This document shows positions 53,223 through 64,000 of a DNA stretch of 64,000 nucleotides, one piece after another (position 1 is the stretch's first letter; each line of letters begins with the position of its first letter). The position numbers and the translations under genes are program-made. Where the stretch lies: contig NC_073339.2 in the NCBI RefSeq assembly GCF_027580225.2, forward strand, positions 43,957,501-44,021,500. Direction: 5' to 3'. Source of the stretch: Misgurnus anguillicaudatus (taxonomy: Eukaryota > Chordata > Actinopteri > Cypriniformes > Cobitidae). The notes under the pieces were generated by a model. It was not told the origin of the DNA, searched no databases, and saw only the letters and a list, made by a program, of their open reading frames with translations.

Positions 53223-53788
53223 GTAAGTTCAGGAAACTTTGTCACTTTGTGTGGTTGAAAACTTGCATGAGTTTACCCTCGGTTAACCGTTGAGATGGTT
53301 TCACATGGTTAAGACATTTTGTTAAACAATCAGCAGATCCTAGATAAAAAAATCACAGAATGAAAGTGAGTTTCGAACACGAGTGCCCTTTAGCAAAATG
53401 TCGACCACCTCAGTAAATAAAGCCATTATCGGGCAGAACGTGTTTTTGTTAGCTAAGCCCTTTTTTTTTGCAGTCTCAGAAATACATTTTTGTGAAATGC
53501 TTTTGCAATAATTAAAGGGAAGTGATGTTAAGGGTAAAACGTCTGCTAAATATCTCCGAAAGCAACAGATTTACTTTAAATTTTCAAGGGTGAAATGTTA
53601 CTCTAAAAGAGGGCCTTGATTTTGTTTAACAGTGGTGAAACATACAAAAACCATGTAAACAACAACAACCATCTATCCCCAAAGAAACTGTATGGCTAAA
53701 CTGTGTTTATACATTGTAAAAGATTTGTTGGTTCAACTTTTTTCTTTTGTTTTTGTAAATATGTGCTTTTAAACCACAACTTCTTGTC

Positions 53789-54303
53789 TTGCACTAGCTG
53801 CGTGAACGCGCCAACGTGACCTTACGTATTACGTAACCACATCGAAAGGTCACGCGTAACGTGAAATGCACACTTGCAGATCATTTTAAACAATAAACAC
53901 GTCTGGAAGTCTCGCGGGGCAAATAAAGCATTTAGCGTGGCGTGGTAGAAGCAAATCCGCCTCATACTTGTGTTTAGTTCGCGCGAATGACTCGAATTGA
54001 GCATTGCTGCATGAAATGCGCGAGTTGAAAAATCAAAAAACACACTGTGTTAACCAATCAGGAGCTTGCTCTAGTAGTGATGTGATTACAGGAAGCAAGT
54101 GAAGCAGCAGAAGCCCCTCCCATGATGCAAATTTCCACGCGAATGTCTCAAATTTCCACGCGAATGTCTCGAATGACTAGAATGTCACACACGGCTTTTT
54201 AATGTGCATATTAAGAGAGTAAACTCAAAATGTTTGAGCATCCAACTATGTGCGAATAGCGCGTTTTTGCCGCCTCTACTGCGTTTGGTGTGAATCCAGC
54301 ATA
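53789..54303. mobile_element. hAT-like element, second copy of the 43624 family
   Basis: It starts near agctgcgtgaacgcgcc and ends tttggtgtgaatccagcat. The inside shares strips with 43624-44091, such as accaatcaggagcttgctct. A 20-base strip around caaatttccacgcgaatgtc is duplicated in tandem at about 54130-54170. Confidence 0.6.
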
Positions 54304-54994
54304 AGATCGTCTTATTGTCAGCCTGTGAGTTCACCGATACACAATAGTAATAGGGGGCGGGGCAATAGTTATCTATTTTTGTTTTGGTAATTTTTACTTA
54401 TTTATGAGAACCCACTTGATTGGTGCATCAAAAAGAAGCTGATTTACTCTAAGGGCAACACTGTCATGACCGCAACCATCTTAAAACTGAGGCCATTCAT
54501 TTGAGTGCATATTTAAAGCCCAGGCACTTTGAAATTTCTTGCATCCAAGGGTGCGGGAACAACACACTTGCTGGTTTTAAACCCCTGCGCACCTAACAAC
54601 CTCTCTAGTTGCAAGGAAATGGCAAAGCCGCGCGTATTACAAGCTCATGTGTGAAGTCATACGCATTACAAGTTCAGGTGCGTACAAACAGGAATCTGTG
54701 CACGTTACAAGCTCACTCGCACAAAGTGAAGCCCACAAACCCTCTCATGCAAGGAAAAGCACGCACTGCGCACGTTAATGTAAAACTATAATAATAATAA
54801 CTATCCCCAGCTATCGTCATGAGAGCCCACTATTGGTCATATGTCTGACTATCATTGATACATGATAGTATCGTCTATTGGCACAACCCTACTGGAGCGG
54901 TAGTTTCACATACGTCATGCGTGATCTTTCGACGTGATTACGTAATATGTAAGGTTGTGCTGGGGCACCATACGGCTAGTGCAATACGAAAACG

Positions 54995-55482
54995 TTGTGG
55001 TTTAAAAAGTCATTTTTGGGGGGCGAAAATGACATTCGTTTCACAAGATAAGACCCTCGTTTAGAGCCCATTGAAGCTGCAATTTTAGGGGTGATTCACA
55101 TAGCGCGTTTTTTGCGTGCTCAAGTTCGTTACTTTAAATGGAAGCGCCGCGGTTGTTTTTCCACGCTCATTTTTCCAGGTGCGTCCGCACCACATCGAGT
55201 TAAAAACATGTAAATTTTTTTGCATGCCGCAAGCGCTCCGCACATCATGTGACAAGAATCTACGCATCTACCTTTTTAACGCATGTTTTTAGTTGCTCCT
55301 TAAACTGTATTGAAACTGTAAACTGTTGAGGTCACCTAAAGTCCACAATATGATGAAAAATCCTTGAATGTTTTCCTCAAACTTAATTTCTTCTTGACTG
55401 AACTAACAAAGACATAAACATCTTGGATGACATGGGGGTAAGTTATCAGTATTTTTTTTATAAAAGTGGATTATTCCTTTAA
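54995..55482. mobile_element. TTAA-family copy interrupted by another repeat
   Basis: The outer parts match the arms of the 35165-37564 element: agcccattgaagctgcaatt near 55060 and actgtattgaaactgtaaac, acatcttggatgacatgggg and gtggattattccttt to 55482. Between them, at about 55090-55300, is unrelated sequence starting ggtgattcacatagcgcg and ending near acgcatgtttttagttgctcc, probably an inserted element with weak inverted ends. Confidence 0.6.
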
Positions 55483-56190
55483 TTCAACTTAAATTATAAA
55501 TTATATGTCAACTAATATTTTTAAGTTAAATAAACTTAAAATTTAAAGGCAACCAGGCAACTTTAAGTTGAACCGGCTTTTTTACGGTGTAAAAACACAA
55601 TCCTGTTTGGTTTCCAACATAAAATTGCCCTTCTCAAGCCAACACGAGGTGTTAGTGAATGAATCTTTTCCTAACAAAAGGGTTTCGCAGAAGTCAACTG
55701 TATGTCAAGTTGATTTGAGCTTAGAAAAGAGTCTTTGCATTCAAGGTGAAACCAGCCCAGATCATCAATTCCAACTCGGCTCCTCATTCCTGTCCAATAA
55801 AAATGAAGACGAATTGTTATTGACTCCGCCTTCATGAGTCTGACTTTGGTTGGTGAGCGGTAGGGTGTTATTGAAGAGCATTAGCCTATCCTCAACACGA
55901 TCTAGTCGCAGAAGGATGGTGATCGTGGTGTGGTTGTTAATGGCAGCTCAATAAAAGGTGATATGTCGCCACCATGCATTTTTTATAAATCGCATGCAGA
56001 CAGCTTGATCAATATGCCATTAATCACAGACAGAGATGAATGATTCGGAAATGGATTGAAGGTTAGAAAATCAAAACAGACTTTGTAGACTAAACTTAAT
56101 GGGTTTGTTCCTCAGTTTACTAGATCAGTATATACTAGTTTTTGTCATTTTTATGGTAATTTTCAAACTGCAGGTTCAAATATTATGTTC

Positions 56191-56315
56191 TACATTTACA
56201 TCCATGCATTTGGCAGGCGCTTTTATCCAAAGTTGACTTACAGTGCATACTTTCACCCTTGGATTGAACCCATGACATTTGCACTGCTAATGCAATGCTA
56301 TACTAAGCCACAGGA
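56191..56315 (-). repeat. tRNA-derived SINE, minus strand, full length
   Basis: On the + strand it reads tail first (catttggcaggcgcttttat, then ccaaagt), then the B-box complement ggattgaacccatgacattt and the A-box side caatgctatactaagccaca. It is the most complete copy in the window. No Pol III terminator or cloverleaf supports a functional tRNA. Confidence 0.7.
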
Positions 56316-57211
56316 ACACATTTTGTAGGGAGAGATTTCATGTGAACCCACCTTCTTCTTCTTCAGACCTGTCATGCATGTTTTTCTTCATGTTCTTCAT
56401 CATATTTCTCCTTTCACCACCTTCTTCCTGTAGTAACTTCACTCGCCCCACCCTGTCTCACATCTAATCCCGTTACCTCGCTGGATCTCCTCTTGCTCAG
56501 CAAGTTAATCAGATTACACCGTGGGCTCCTTGAATGAAAGGCGAATTTTGGGTTTTAATGAAAGGATGCCTGGGGCTACCCTAAGGGTATCTAACCTCAG
56601 CTCACCCTCACTACAGTCCTGTGTTTGGAGGGGGTGGAGAAATCCATAGGTTTAGGGTGTTGTTCTCCAATCTGTTTTGTTGTTCCTTTGTTGGTTCTTT
56701 GTCCCCAGCGGTGGGCTGGCGTTCCTCCTTGATTGTCTGATTGAGACGTACCGATCGCGGCCTTTAAAGGTGTCACACAGCCCCTTTGGCAAGAGCGCGT
56801 GTCTTTGTGTGTCTCTCATACTTTTTAAGTTAAGGTTGTACATAAATGAATATGAATGTGTACGTATACACAGAGAAACTGAGAGAGAAACTAGATTTTT
56901 TTTGGATTAGTTTGTGCAAAACGTTGGATGTGGTGGTTGTTCGCTATATATATACAGTGCATTTAAGGTATGCATTTTTAAACAGTTTGGGTATTCCAGG
57001 GATCAAACCCATGACCTTCGGTTATTCCCTTTTGCCCCAAATTAAAAGGAGCTCACTCAATTTTCGAAGAAGATACATAATTCAAGTCTAAGTAAAAATC
57101 TTTTAAGTCTTACATCTAAACAAAGCAGTGTTTTTTGGAGAAAGTGATTTTTATTACGCTTACCTAATGTATGTGCTTAACATTGCAATCATAAAGTGAT
57201 GTCTGCATTAA

Positions 57212-58965
57212 AGGAATAGTTCACCATCGGATTTAAATTAGAAAACGTCCTGGCTCTTTCAAGCTTTATAATGGTAGTAAATGGTGCCACTGAACACGCT
57301 TGACCGTTACAGGAAGCTAGTTATTATGGATAAGATTTAAATATGTATATTTTTATTACAAAATCACATCGATTACCCTCAGAAGGCCTTTATTAACCCG
57401 TTGGAGTTGTGTGGATTACTACTGTAAAAGATGGATGGACTTTTTTGGACTTTAAAATCTAAAGCACCATTTACTACCCTTATAAAGCTTTAAACATGCC
57501 AGGACATTTTATAATCGAACTCAGATTGTGTTCGTATGAAAGATGGTAGTCGCACACATCTCGGATGGCGTGAGGGCGAGTAAATCATGGTGTAATCGCT
57601 AACCTCATGCATGTACTTAATTTTGCAGTCATAAAGTGATGTCTGCATTAAAGGGATAGTTCACAATTTTAGTTATATTACAAAATGCCCTGGCTTTTCT
57701 AGGCTTTATAATGGTAATAAATGGTGCTACTTAACATGCTTGACCGTTACCAGAAGGTAGTTATTATGGTTTATAAAGTTTTAAATTTGTATATTTTTAT
57801 TGCAAAATCGGATCAGTTACCCTCAGAAGGCCTTTATTAACCCCTTGGAGGTGTGTGGATTACGTCTGTGAAAGATGGATGGACTTTTCTGGGGTTCAAA
57901 ATCAAAAGCACCATTTATTACCCTTATGAAGCTTGGAACAGCCACATTTTCTTATAACTGCGATTGTGTTTGTTATAAATCTGGATATTTTTATTACAAA
58001 ATTGCATCGATTACCTGCAAAAGATCTTTATTAACCCCTTGGAGCCATGCGAATTACTTTTGTGAAGGATGGATGCACGTTTTTGGGCTTCAAAATCAAA
58101 AGCACCATTTATGAAGCTTGGAACAGCCAGGACATTTTTTTATAACTCTGATTGTGTTTGTTTTAAATATGGATATTTTTCTTGCAAAATTGCATAAATT
58201 ACCTTCAGAAGGCCTTTATTAACCCCTTGAAGTTACGTCTGTGAAAGATTGATGGACTTTTTTGGCTTCAAAATCAAAAGCACCATTTACTACCCTTATA
58301 AAGTTTGAAAAAGCCAGGACATTTTTTTATGACTCAGATTGTGTTTGTTATAAATAGGGATGTTTTTATTACAAAATTGCATCTATTACGCACAAAAGAC
58401 CTTTTTTAACCCCTTTGAGCCATGTGGATTACTTTTGTGAAGGATGGATGCACGTCTTTGGGCTTCAAAATCAAAAGCACCATTTATTACCCTTATGAAG
58501 CTTGGAACAGCCAGGACATTTTCTTATAACTCAGATTGTGTTTGTGATAAATATGGATATTTTATTACAAAATCGCATCGTTTACCCCCAGAAGGCCTTT
58601 ATTAACCCCTTGGAATTGTGTGGATTACTTTTGTGAAGGATGGATTTACTTTTTTGAGCTTGAAAATCAAAAGCACCATTTACTGCCATTGTAAAGCTTG
58701 GAAAAGCCAGGACATTTTCTTATAACATTGATTGTGTTTGTTATAAATATGTTTTTTTTTTACAAAATCGCATCAATTACCTGCAAAAGAACTTTATTAA
58801 CCCCTTTGAGCCATGTGGATTACTTCTGTGATGGATGGACTTTTTTGGGCTTGAAAATCAAAACTCAGATTGTGTTCGTCTGAAAGATGATAGTCTTATA
58901 CATCTTGGATGGCTTGAGGGTGAATAAATCATGGGGTAATCTTCATTTTCGGGTGAACTATCTCT
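57212..58965. mobile_element. TTAA-flanked element with about seven internal 190-bp tandem units
   Basis: The ends aggaatagttcaccatcgg and cgggtgaactatctct are inverted and flanked by TTAA at 57208-57211 and 58966-58969. The inside is a tandem array marked by variants of gcctttattaaccccttgga at about 57388, 57832, 58027, 58213, 58399, 58587 and 58790. Each unit also has aaatcaaaagcaccattta, a gccaggacatttt strip and attgtgtttgttataaata. A second internal start (aagggatagttcacaat at about 57651) suggests the first two units arose differently. Small frames in it are repeat artefacts. Confidence 0.88.
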
Positions 58966-60552
58966 TTAATAAGCACTGCTAATCACATTTTCAGCATTTA
59001 GGGGCAATTCTGCGATGGAAATTGAAATCAATCAATAATATTGGCTGACATTTCATTTTTCACTTCCCTTTGGAGTTACATCTCCATCAAGCACCCTTTG
59101 ACATTTTCCTGCCGGCTAGGAAATTTCGTATGCACTGTCAAAACACTGATCTGAGCAAAACACGCTAAAGGCGTCCCTCGACGAGAGGCTTTCACAATCC
59201 CTTTCGTCTGAGCCACATAATCACTGAGGAGAATGAGCTCCAGAGGACCCATCCTTTTGTCCATTGAAGATTTTTCTGCTTCCAGAGAGACAGAAAGCGA
59301 GTCAATGACAGCGAGCTGTCGGCAGATTACAGCAGTGGCGTTTCCACATGTAAAGAGCAGACGTTTCTGCTAATGACCGTTCTCCGACTGAGATTTAACA
59401 TGTGAAGAAAAGAACGCCGCTTTCATTTTTCTCACCACCACACAGAATAGTACGGCCTAAATGTGTTTAAGAGCTTTGATATGGTGATATCCTAATACCT
59501 TTCATCCAGTCAGCCTGGGCGTTTTACTCTGAATACAATGTTTGTGTGTGCTGCATGTGTTTTGTATGACAGTATAAAGTATACAGCGCTCTTCCTCAGG
59601 GTTTGCCGCTTGACGTTGACAGCCGTAGTTCCTTTTTCTTCAGAGACGTCTCTCTCCATGGCCTCATGTCTTCATTTTGACACGTGTTTCCTTAACCGTC
59701 TCGGAGTTGCTTTTGGCTCATGAATGTTTCAGACGGTGCCATGTGGTTGCTTTTATACTTTTGTCATTTACTATTTGGCATTAGCATATTTTTTGCCTCC
59801 AAAGTATTTCTAGATCAGTACACTCCAGTTTTTCCCTCCCAAGTCTGAAGAGTTCATGTATAGTTTTGCTTTAGTCATACATCATTGCATCAGACTTTTA
59901 CTTTTGTTAAACACGTCGCTGTACTTCAATATAAATGCAGAAAATGGTCCAATCCAGTTTAAAGAAGCAGGTCATATACAGGTAGCTCACCAAAAACCAT
60001 AATGTAATCACTTCATGTCTTTTTGTAATCTGTATGGCTTCTTATCTGTGGACCACAGATGATGTAAGGAAAAAGGCTGTTTTCCATACATTGAAAGCAT
60101 ATGGTGAACAATTATTGCTTTAAAAATATATGTTAAAATTATACAATTGGCCATATGTGCTGTACTGTATGTCTTCTGAAGACATATGATGAACATATGG
60201 AACGAGAAAACGTATCAGATGGCGTCTTGGCAGATCACACTGAATTTGTGTTTTTCACATAAAACTATATGACATAAAAGCAAAAAAAAAAAAAACATAA
60301 ACAAGTTTACCTTTTGTTTTCCACGGATGCAGCAAAGTCAGATTATACTGTTTTTTTGTGAACTCTTATGTTGTTATTTTAGGTTTTGCATGCCAATTAG
60401 CACAAACTCAATAGGGCTTATTCGCAAACACCGGAAGTCGCTAGCCGCGGCCATCTTGTTGACATAACATCTGTCCTGCCCCTAGCCGCACGTAGATTTG
60501 AGTCGAGGGGAGCAGTAGCCTAATGGCTTAATCTCGTCTGTATTAAGAGAAG

Positions 60553-60693
60553 ATGAGCTTGATTATTGTGGAACCATATCAAATAGACCCAATAGCCTTA
60601 AGTAAAGATCCGTCCTTATTGCCATCCGTAACTTATCCGGATATTTATAACTATATCGTTCATACAGTATCCGCATTCATCATACAACCACTG
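60553..60693 (+). pseudogene. N-terminal remnant of a YqaJ-type transposon protein
   Basis: From ATG at 60553 the frame reads MSLIIVEPYQIDPIALSK, DPSLLPSVTYPDIYNYIV and HTVSAF. The strip YPDIYNYIVxTxSAF is one I recall from multicopy fish proteins that carry a YqaJ nuclease domain further on. The frame runs into the nested hAT-like element at 60694. No YqaJ catalytic residues are present in the window, so it is a remnant. The assignment is from memory of the motif only. Confidence 0.5.
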
Positions 60694-61206
60694 AAGGGCC
60701 GTTCACATTATAACTATAACGATAACTATATCATCGTCCACATCACCAAACAATACGTTTATGCTAATTCACTCACGGCACTCGCGCAAATCACTTGCCT
60801 TTAATATTGCTTGTAATAAAAACTTTTGCAGTCCTCAACACGCTGCGTTTCGCGTAACGCTAAACAGTGAATCTAATAGTTTGTGTAATCTCTTACCTTT
60901 TGGCATAACAGTTAGTTAATGTAATAGATTAAAAAGCATTACGTAGTCAATTTTCACAGCAACTGGAGGTAATCTAATGTTATAGAGCTCAGCAATGAGC
61001 TTCACTGTCATTTTAAGTGGCCGTGCACTTGAAGTTCAAATAGATTTGAATGCTATGAATGGTTTATCCTTCATCAGGTGGGAAAAATCGCTCAGAAAGT
61101 GATCCCAATGATGTCGTTCATTGTATCTGTATCGTTATAGTTTTGGTGTGAGCTCCGCTATTCTGTTTAATATAAAACGAGTTTCAAAACTATGTGAACG
61201 GCCCTT
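60694..61206. mobile_element. hAT-like element nested in the AT-flanked element
   Basis: The ends aagggccgttcacattat and atgtgaacggccctt are inverted over 14 bases. Next to them, strips around ataactataacgataact and gtatcgttatagttttggtg also pair. An exact target duplication is not evident (aaccactg on the left, aattccct on the right). No transposase frame is present. Confidence 0.7.
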
Positions 61207-61711
61207 AATTCCCTGTCAATGCCAGACCTATTATTATGTTCATATAGTTATTAATACTAATTTAATATTTATGGCAGCTTATTTGAAAGAGCAGTTTCAG
61301 CCACTGCTTACAGCTAACCATATGTGATCAAATTATGGGGACAGACTTTGCTGTGAGGATATATCCCTAACGTTACCTGTGGTAAAATGATGGGGACAGA
61401 CTTTGCTGTTGGGAGTCTCTCCTTCGCTGGTTCAACTCTGTTCTGTCTCCTTCCTTTCATGTTTTCTGACAGTCGGTATCGCATGAAAACTAATTCCGGG
61501 GTTCTTTTTGCTGTTGTTAGAACATCCGTGTATTACACCACACACCATCGCGTGGTTTTAAAAAAAATGACACAGATAATACCATGCATAATACCCACGC
61601 TGACTCGCTTGTCAATTGACAGACTGACAGTTTTATGTCAACAATATGGCCGCCGCGAACATTGATGACGTAGATCGAATAAGCCCTATATGGAAGCAAT
61701 ATGAATCTTAA

Positions 61712-62115
61712 CTCTTTCCCTGCCAGCATTTTTTATGATTTTTTTTTCAAAAGTTTAATGCCTTCCAGAAAATGGTCTTCTTTAAATATATAAACATACA
61801 GTATATCAAATGAAAGAACAGACCCTCTGCTTTTAAACAAACAAAAAAAATCTTCATTTGTTCTCTTTTAATACCTCTCAAATATGGGTTTCTAAAAAAT
61901 GTTGAGCTAAAAGCTAACAAAATTGTGTTTTAGTGAAAGACTTCTTATAGATATCCGATTCAGAGCGATGATCAAAACATAAACAGAGTTTGAACTGTTT
62001 GACGTGAGGGGTTGCTTCCGGGTTGTATTAGTTGGGTAAGAGCGCTGGAAAAACTTGTTATTGGGAAGCGTTTTCTCTTAATTGACGAGCTAACTCGTCA
62101 ATGGCTGGGAAAGAG
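61712..62115. mobile_element. TTAA-flanked element with ctctttccctgcca ends
   Basis: The ends ctctttccctgccagc and gctgggaaagag are inverted, with TTAA outside each (61708-61711 and 62116-62119). A strip near the right end, ttgacgagctaactcgtcaa, is itself a perfect palindrome. No coding content is seen. Confidence 0.8.
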
Positions 62116-62256
62116 TTAACAGCAGTTTTTTAGCATGGTGCTTGACATTAAGCATGTTTCAGATCTTTCTTTTGTTTGCTAAATGATTTACTTGAGAAGT
62201 TACATTTACCTCATGTTTTTTCCTAATAAAGTAATTCTGTAATGTCTCTTCTTCAG

Positions 62257-62380
62257 GAAAATCAAGAAGTCAGTCAAATTCCCTCAAGGAACGAATCTCC
62301 GGTGCAGCAACCTAACGGCAACCCGGCCAACAATTTTGCACCGCCAGTCATGGTAAACAACCGCGTTTACGAAGCTTCTG
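62257..62380 (+). CDS. pard3b: pard3b exon: start of the region after PDZ3
   Basis: The acceptor is tctcttcttcag ending at 62256 and the donor gtaagt at 62381. It reads ENQEVSQIPSRNESPVQQPN, then GNPANNFAPPVMVNNRVYEA and S, ending in phase 1 with a Gly codon. The exon is polar, rich in Asn, Gln and Pro, with no fold that I can name. It starts in phase 0, which fits both the PDZ3 exon and the candidate cassette exon. Similarity to mammalian PARD3B in this region is weak, but both splice sites are strong and the frame is clean. The next exon is beyond the window. Confidence 0.88.
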
Positions 62381-64000
62381 GTAAGTACATGACACAAATA
62401 TTTTTTTTATTTTCTGGAGGACGCTGTTGGTCGCTAATCTATTGTCTGTTTAGGGTCACTTCTGTGTTCTTTAAATTTGATAATATTGGTAAACTTAACA
62501 AACTATGGAATAGCATGATTGTAAATAAATGGATTAGTGGGTCATCATAAGGATACATTTTTTGAAATTGAGATTTATACGTCACCTGAAGAAGGAATAA
62601 ATAAGCTTTACATTGATGTATGGTTTGTTAGGATAGGATATATATGGTTAACTATTGAACCATTTTGAAAATTTGGAATCTGAGGATGCAAATATTGAGA
62701 AAATCGTCTTTAAAGTTGTCCTAATAAAGTCTTAAGCTTTGCATCTACTCACTAAAATAAGTTTTGAGATTTTTAGGGTCAGAAATTTACAAAATGTTTT
62801 TATTGAACATGATTTCACCTAATATCCTACAAATATACGAGTGCGTCAATGACGTGACGTTAATTATTTTGTGTCCGTATGGTTCATTTAATGTAAAAAG
62901 GTTAAAATTTTAGAAATACATTTGCAGATTACTATTTGCATACATTTTCTAAAATTTCTGGTTTTATTTCATTTTGAAAAAATATTCGGAGGATAATTGC
63001 AAAAATGTCAATGTGGTGTAACCAGTCTATGTCAATTGGTGTAACTAGTATTTTTTTCAAATTAAAATATAAATATATTCATAAAAAAACGTGTAATAAA
63101 ATATAATCATCTAGTTTAGTGTAATATGATATTTTACATACATTTTTACATCATTTGTTAAAAATTATTTAGAAAATAGCTGTTTTAAGCATATGTCTGG
63201 ACAAATATTACAAAAACGCATAAAATGTACATTTAGTAATAACTAATAAAATGCATTTTCGTGTAATATTTTAAAATGGTTTTTTTATGATTACGCTAAC
63301 ATGCCATCGAGGTGGATAAAATATTTAATATTTCTCATTCTTGGGCACAATTGGCGGTTACACCATTTGACATTTTCAGGTCCATTCAGCCTTAACTTTC
63401 ATAAAAATGGTGCAAATGTAATAAAATTAACATAAATACTCTATGTGCATTGAAATATACCTGCTGCATGCTTTTAAAACAAGTTTTTTTTTAAGATTTT
63501 TGAATTTCTCATCTTGCCAAACCGTTTTTGTCACTAACCCATAAATCAAAATATAGCATGTTCGGTATAGTCACTCTTCGCCAAGTATTTGTAAAAATGT
63601 TCTCGTCATTTTATTAGGGCTGTCCTCGACTAAGGATTTACATATTCGAATCAGAATTGTCGAATCTTTTCATAGTCGACCGATAGTCGAATCATCTATG
63701 TGTGTGTGCATGGGTTGGGAGGGGGTCAGACCAGGTACAAATTGGTAACTTTTATTTTCTTTCACAAGCAGCACACATAAACAAGTCTCTGATTAAGTGA
63801 CCAAAACTGTCTTTCAAGTGATGAACGAAGACAAAACTGACGATGCATTTATATATTTTTTATAAATGTAAGGCAACATTTGTTTAATTATTCCTCATAA
63901 CATTTTAAAGCCACGATGTACAGAACATCACACAAAAAAACATTTTGATAACTAAACCTAAAAATATAACAAAGGTGATCCTGCCTTGGAAAGCTCGGCT
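62381..64000. other. 5' part of the next pard3b intron
   Basis: AT-rich sequence with no exon. A hAT-like element starts at 63615 and runs off the window. Several strips resemble each other (aaaatatttgtaaaa type) but form no clear repeat. Confidence 0.75.
63615..64000. mobile_element. hAT-like element, left part only
   Basis: It begins tagggctgtcctcgactaag and continues with several gtcgac and tagtcga motifs, typical of an abundant fish hAT-like family. The right end is outside the window. Confidence 0.65.

Larger units (their letters stand above)
60413..61687 (+). mobile_element. AT-flanked (ISL2EU/Harbinger-like) deletion derivative
   Basis: The ends agggcttattcgcaaac and gatcgaataagccct are inverted, with AT just outside each (60411-60412 and 61688-61689). 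Subterminal strips ggccatcttgttgacataa and ttatgtcaacaatatggcc also pair. AT target duplications and a YqaJ-type accessory protein are known features of ISL2EU-like elements. It holds a short reading frame of that kind at its left side and is interrupted by a hAT-like element at 60694-61206. Confidence 0.7.
53223..62256. other. intron after PDZ3 (9.0 kb, or 9.7 kb from 52594)
   Basis: Contents are a hAT-like element (53789-54303), an interrupted TTAA-family copy (54995-55482), a minus-strand SINE (56191-56315), a TTAA element with an internal tandem array (57212-58965), an AT-flanked element with a nested hAT-like insertion (60413-61687) and a TTAA element (61712-62115). The stretches 53230-53780, 54310-54990, 55500-56180, 56320-57200 and 58970-60400 hold nothing I can name. 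Confidence 0.8.

Noticed and set aside
53150..53230. Alternative 39-base version of the microexon ending at 53216
   Set aside because: Its donor gtagcg is weaker than gtaagt at 53223, so it is kept only as a remark under the 45-base candidate.
57875..58883. Frames of 60-80 codons with the shared strip ITCKRSLLTP or similar
   Set aside because: Similarity between them comes from the 190-base tandem units; the frames open and close at random.

Overview
The window is about 64 kb of a teleost nuclear genome, most likely a cyprinid. The evidence is a vertebrate-type split gene with short GT-AG exons and long introns, dense cut-and-paste DNA transposon remnants of the kinds common in zebrafish-like genomes, tRNA-derived SINE pieces and long CA/TG microsatellites. 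I see no bacterial, viral or organellar gene.

One gene on the + strand spans the whole window: the PAR-3-like cell polarity scaffold PARD3B (pard3b; one of possibly two fish co-orthologues). Neither its first exon nor its last exons are here. Eleven coding exons can be read: 427-595 (end of the N-terminal CR1 domain), 10881-10985 and 20029-20119 (linker), 25846-25932, 29438-29563 and 31245-31678 (PDZ1 and a Ser/Pro-rich linker), 34953-35092 and 37814-37939 (PDZ2), 48242-48427 and 52420-52593 (PDZ3), and 62257-62380 (start of the C-terminal half). Phases join in frame throughout, giving about 587 residues. The one ambiguous junction is between the second and third exons, where two overlapping donors lie 4 bases apart. 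A possible 45-base cassette exon (53178-53222) and a possible read-through 3' end after PDZ3 (stop at 52728, AATAAA at 52993) are new candidates.

All the rest is intron. The introns hold many non-autonomous DNA elements: at least eight with TTAA at both ends, several hAT-like ones (two with exact 8-base target duplications), a TA-flanked element nested in the target duplication of a hAT-like element, an AT-flanked element carrying the start of what looks like a YqaJ-type transposon protein, and a 524-base element with a 9-base target duplication carrying the start of a RecQ-like helicase reading frame. There are also internal tandem arrays (about 190 bp x 7 at 57-59 kb; about 155 bp x 3 at 39 kb; 215 bp x 2 at 18.5 kb), and a 1.4-kb TG-rich tract with a 12-base minisatellite at 49.5-50.95 kb.

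I did not find a convincing new biological system. The most interesting points concern splicing of pard3b (tandem donor, microexon, read-through end, and an inverted repeat pair flanking four exons that could favour a circular RNA) and the transposon nests whose target sites allow their order of insertion to be read.
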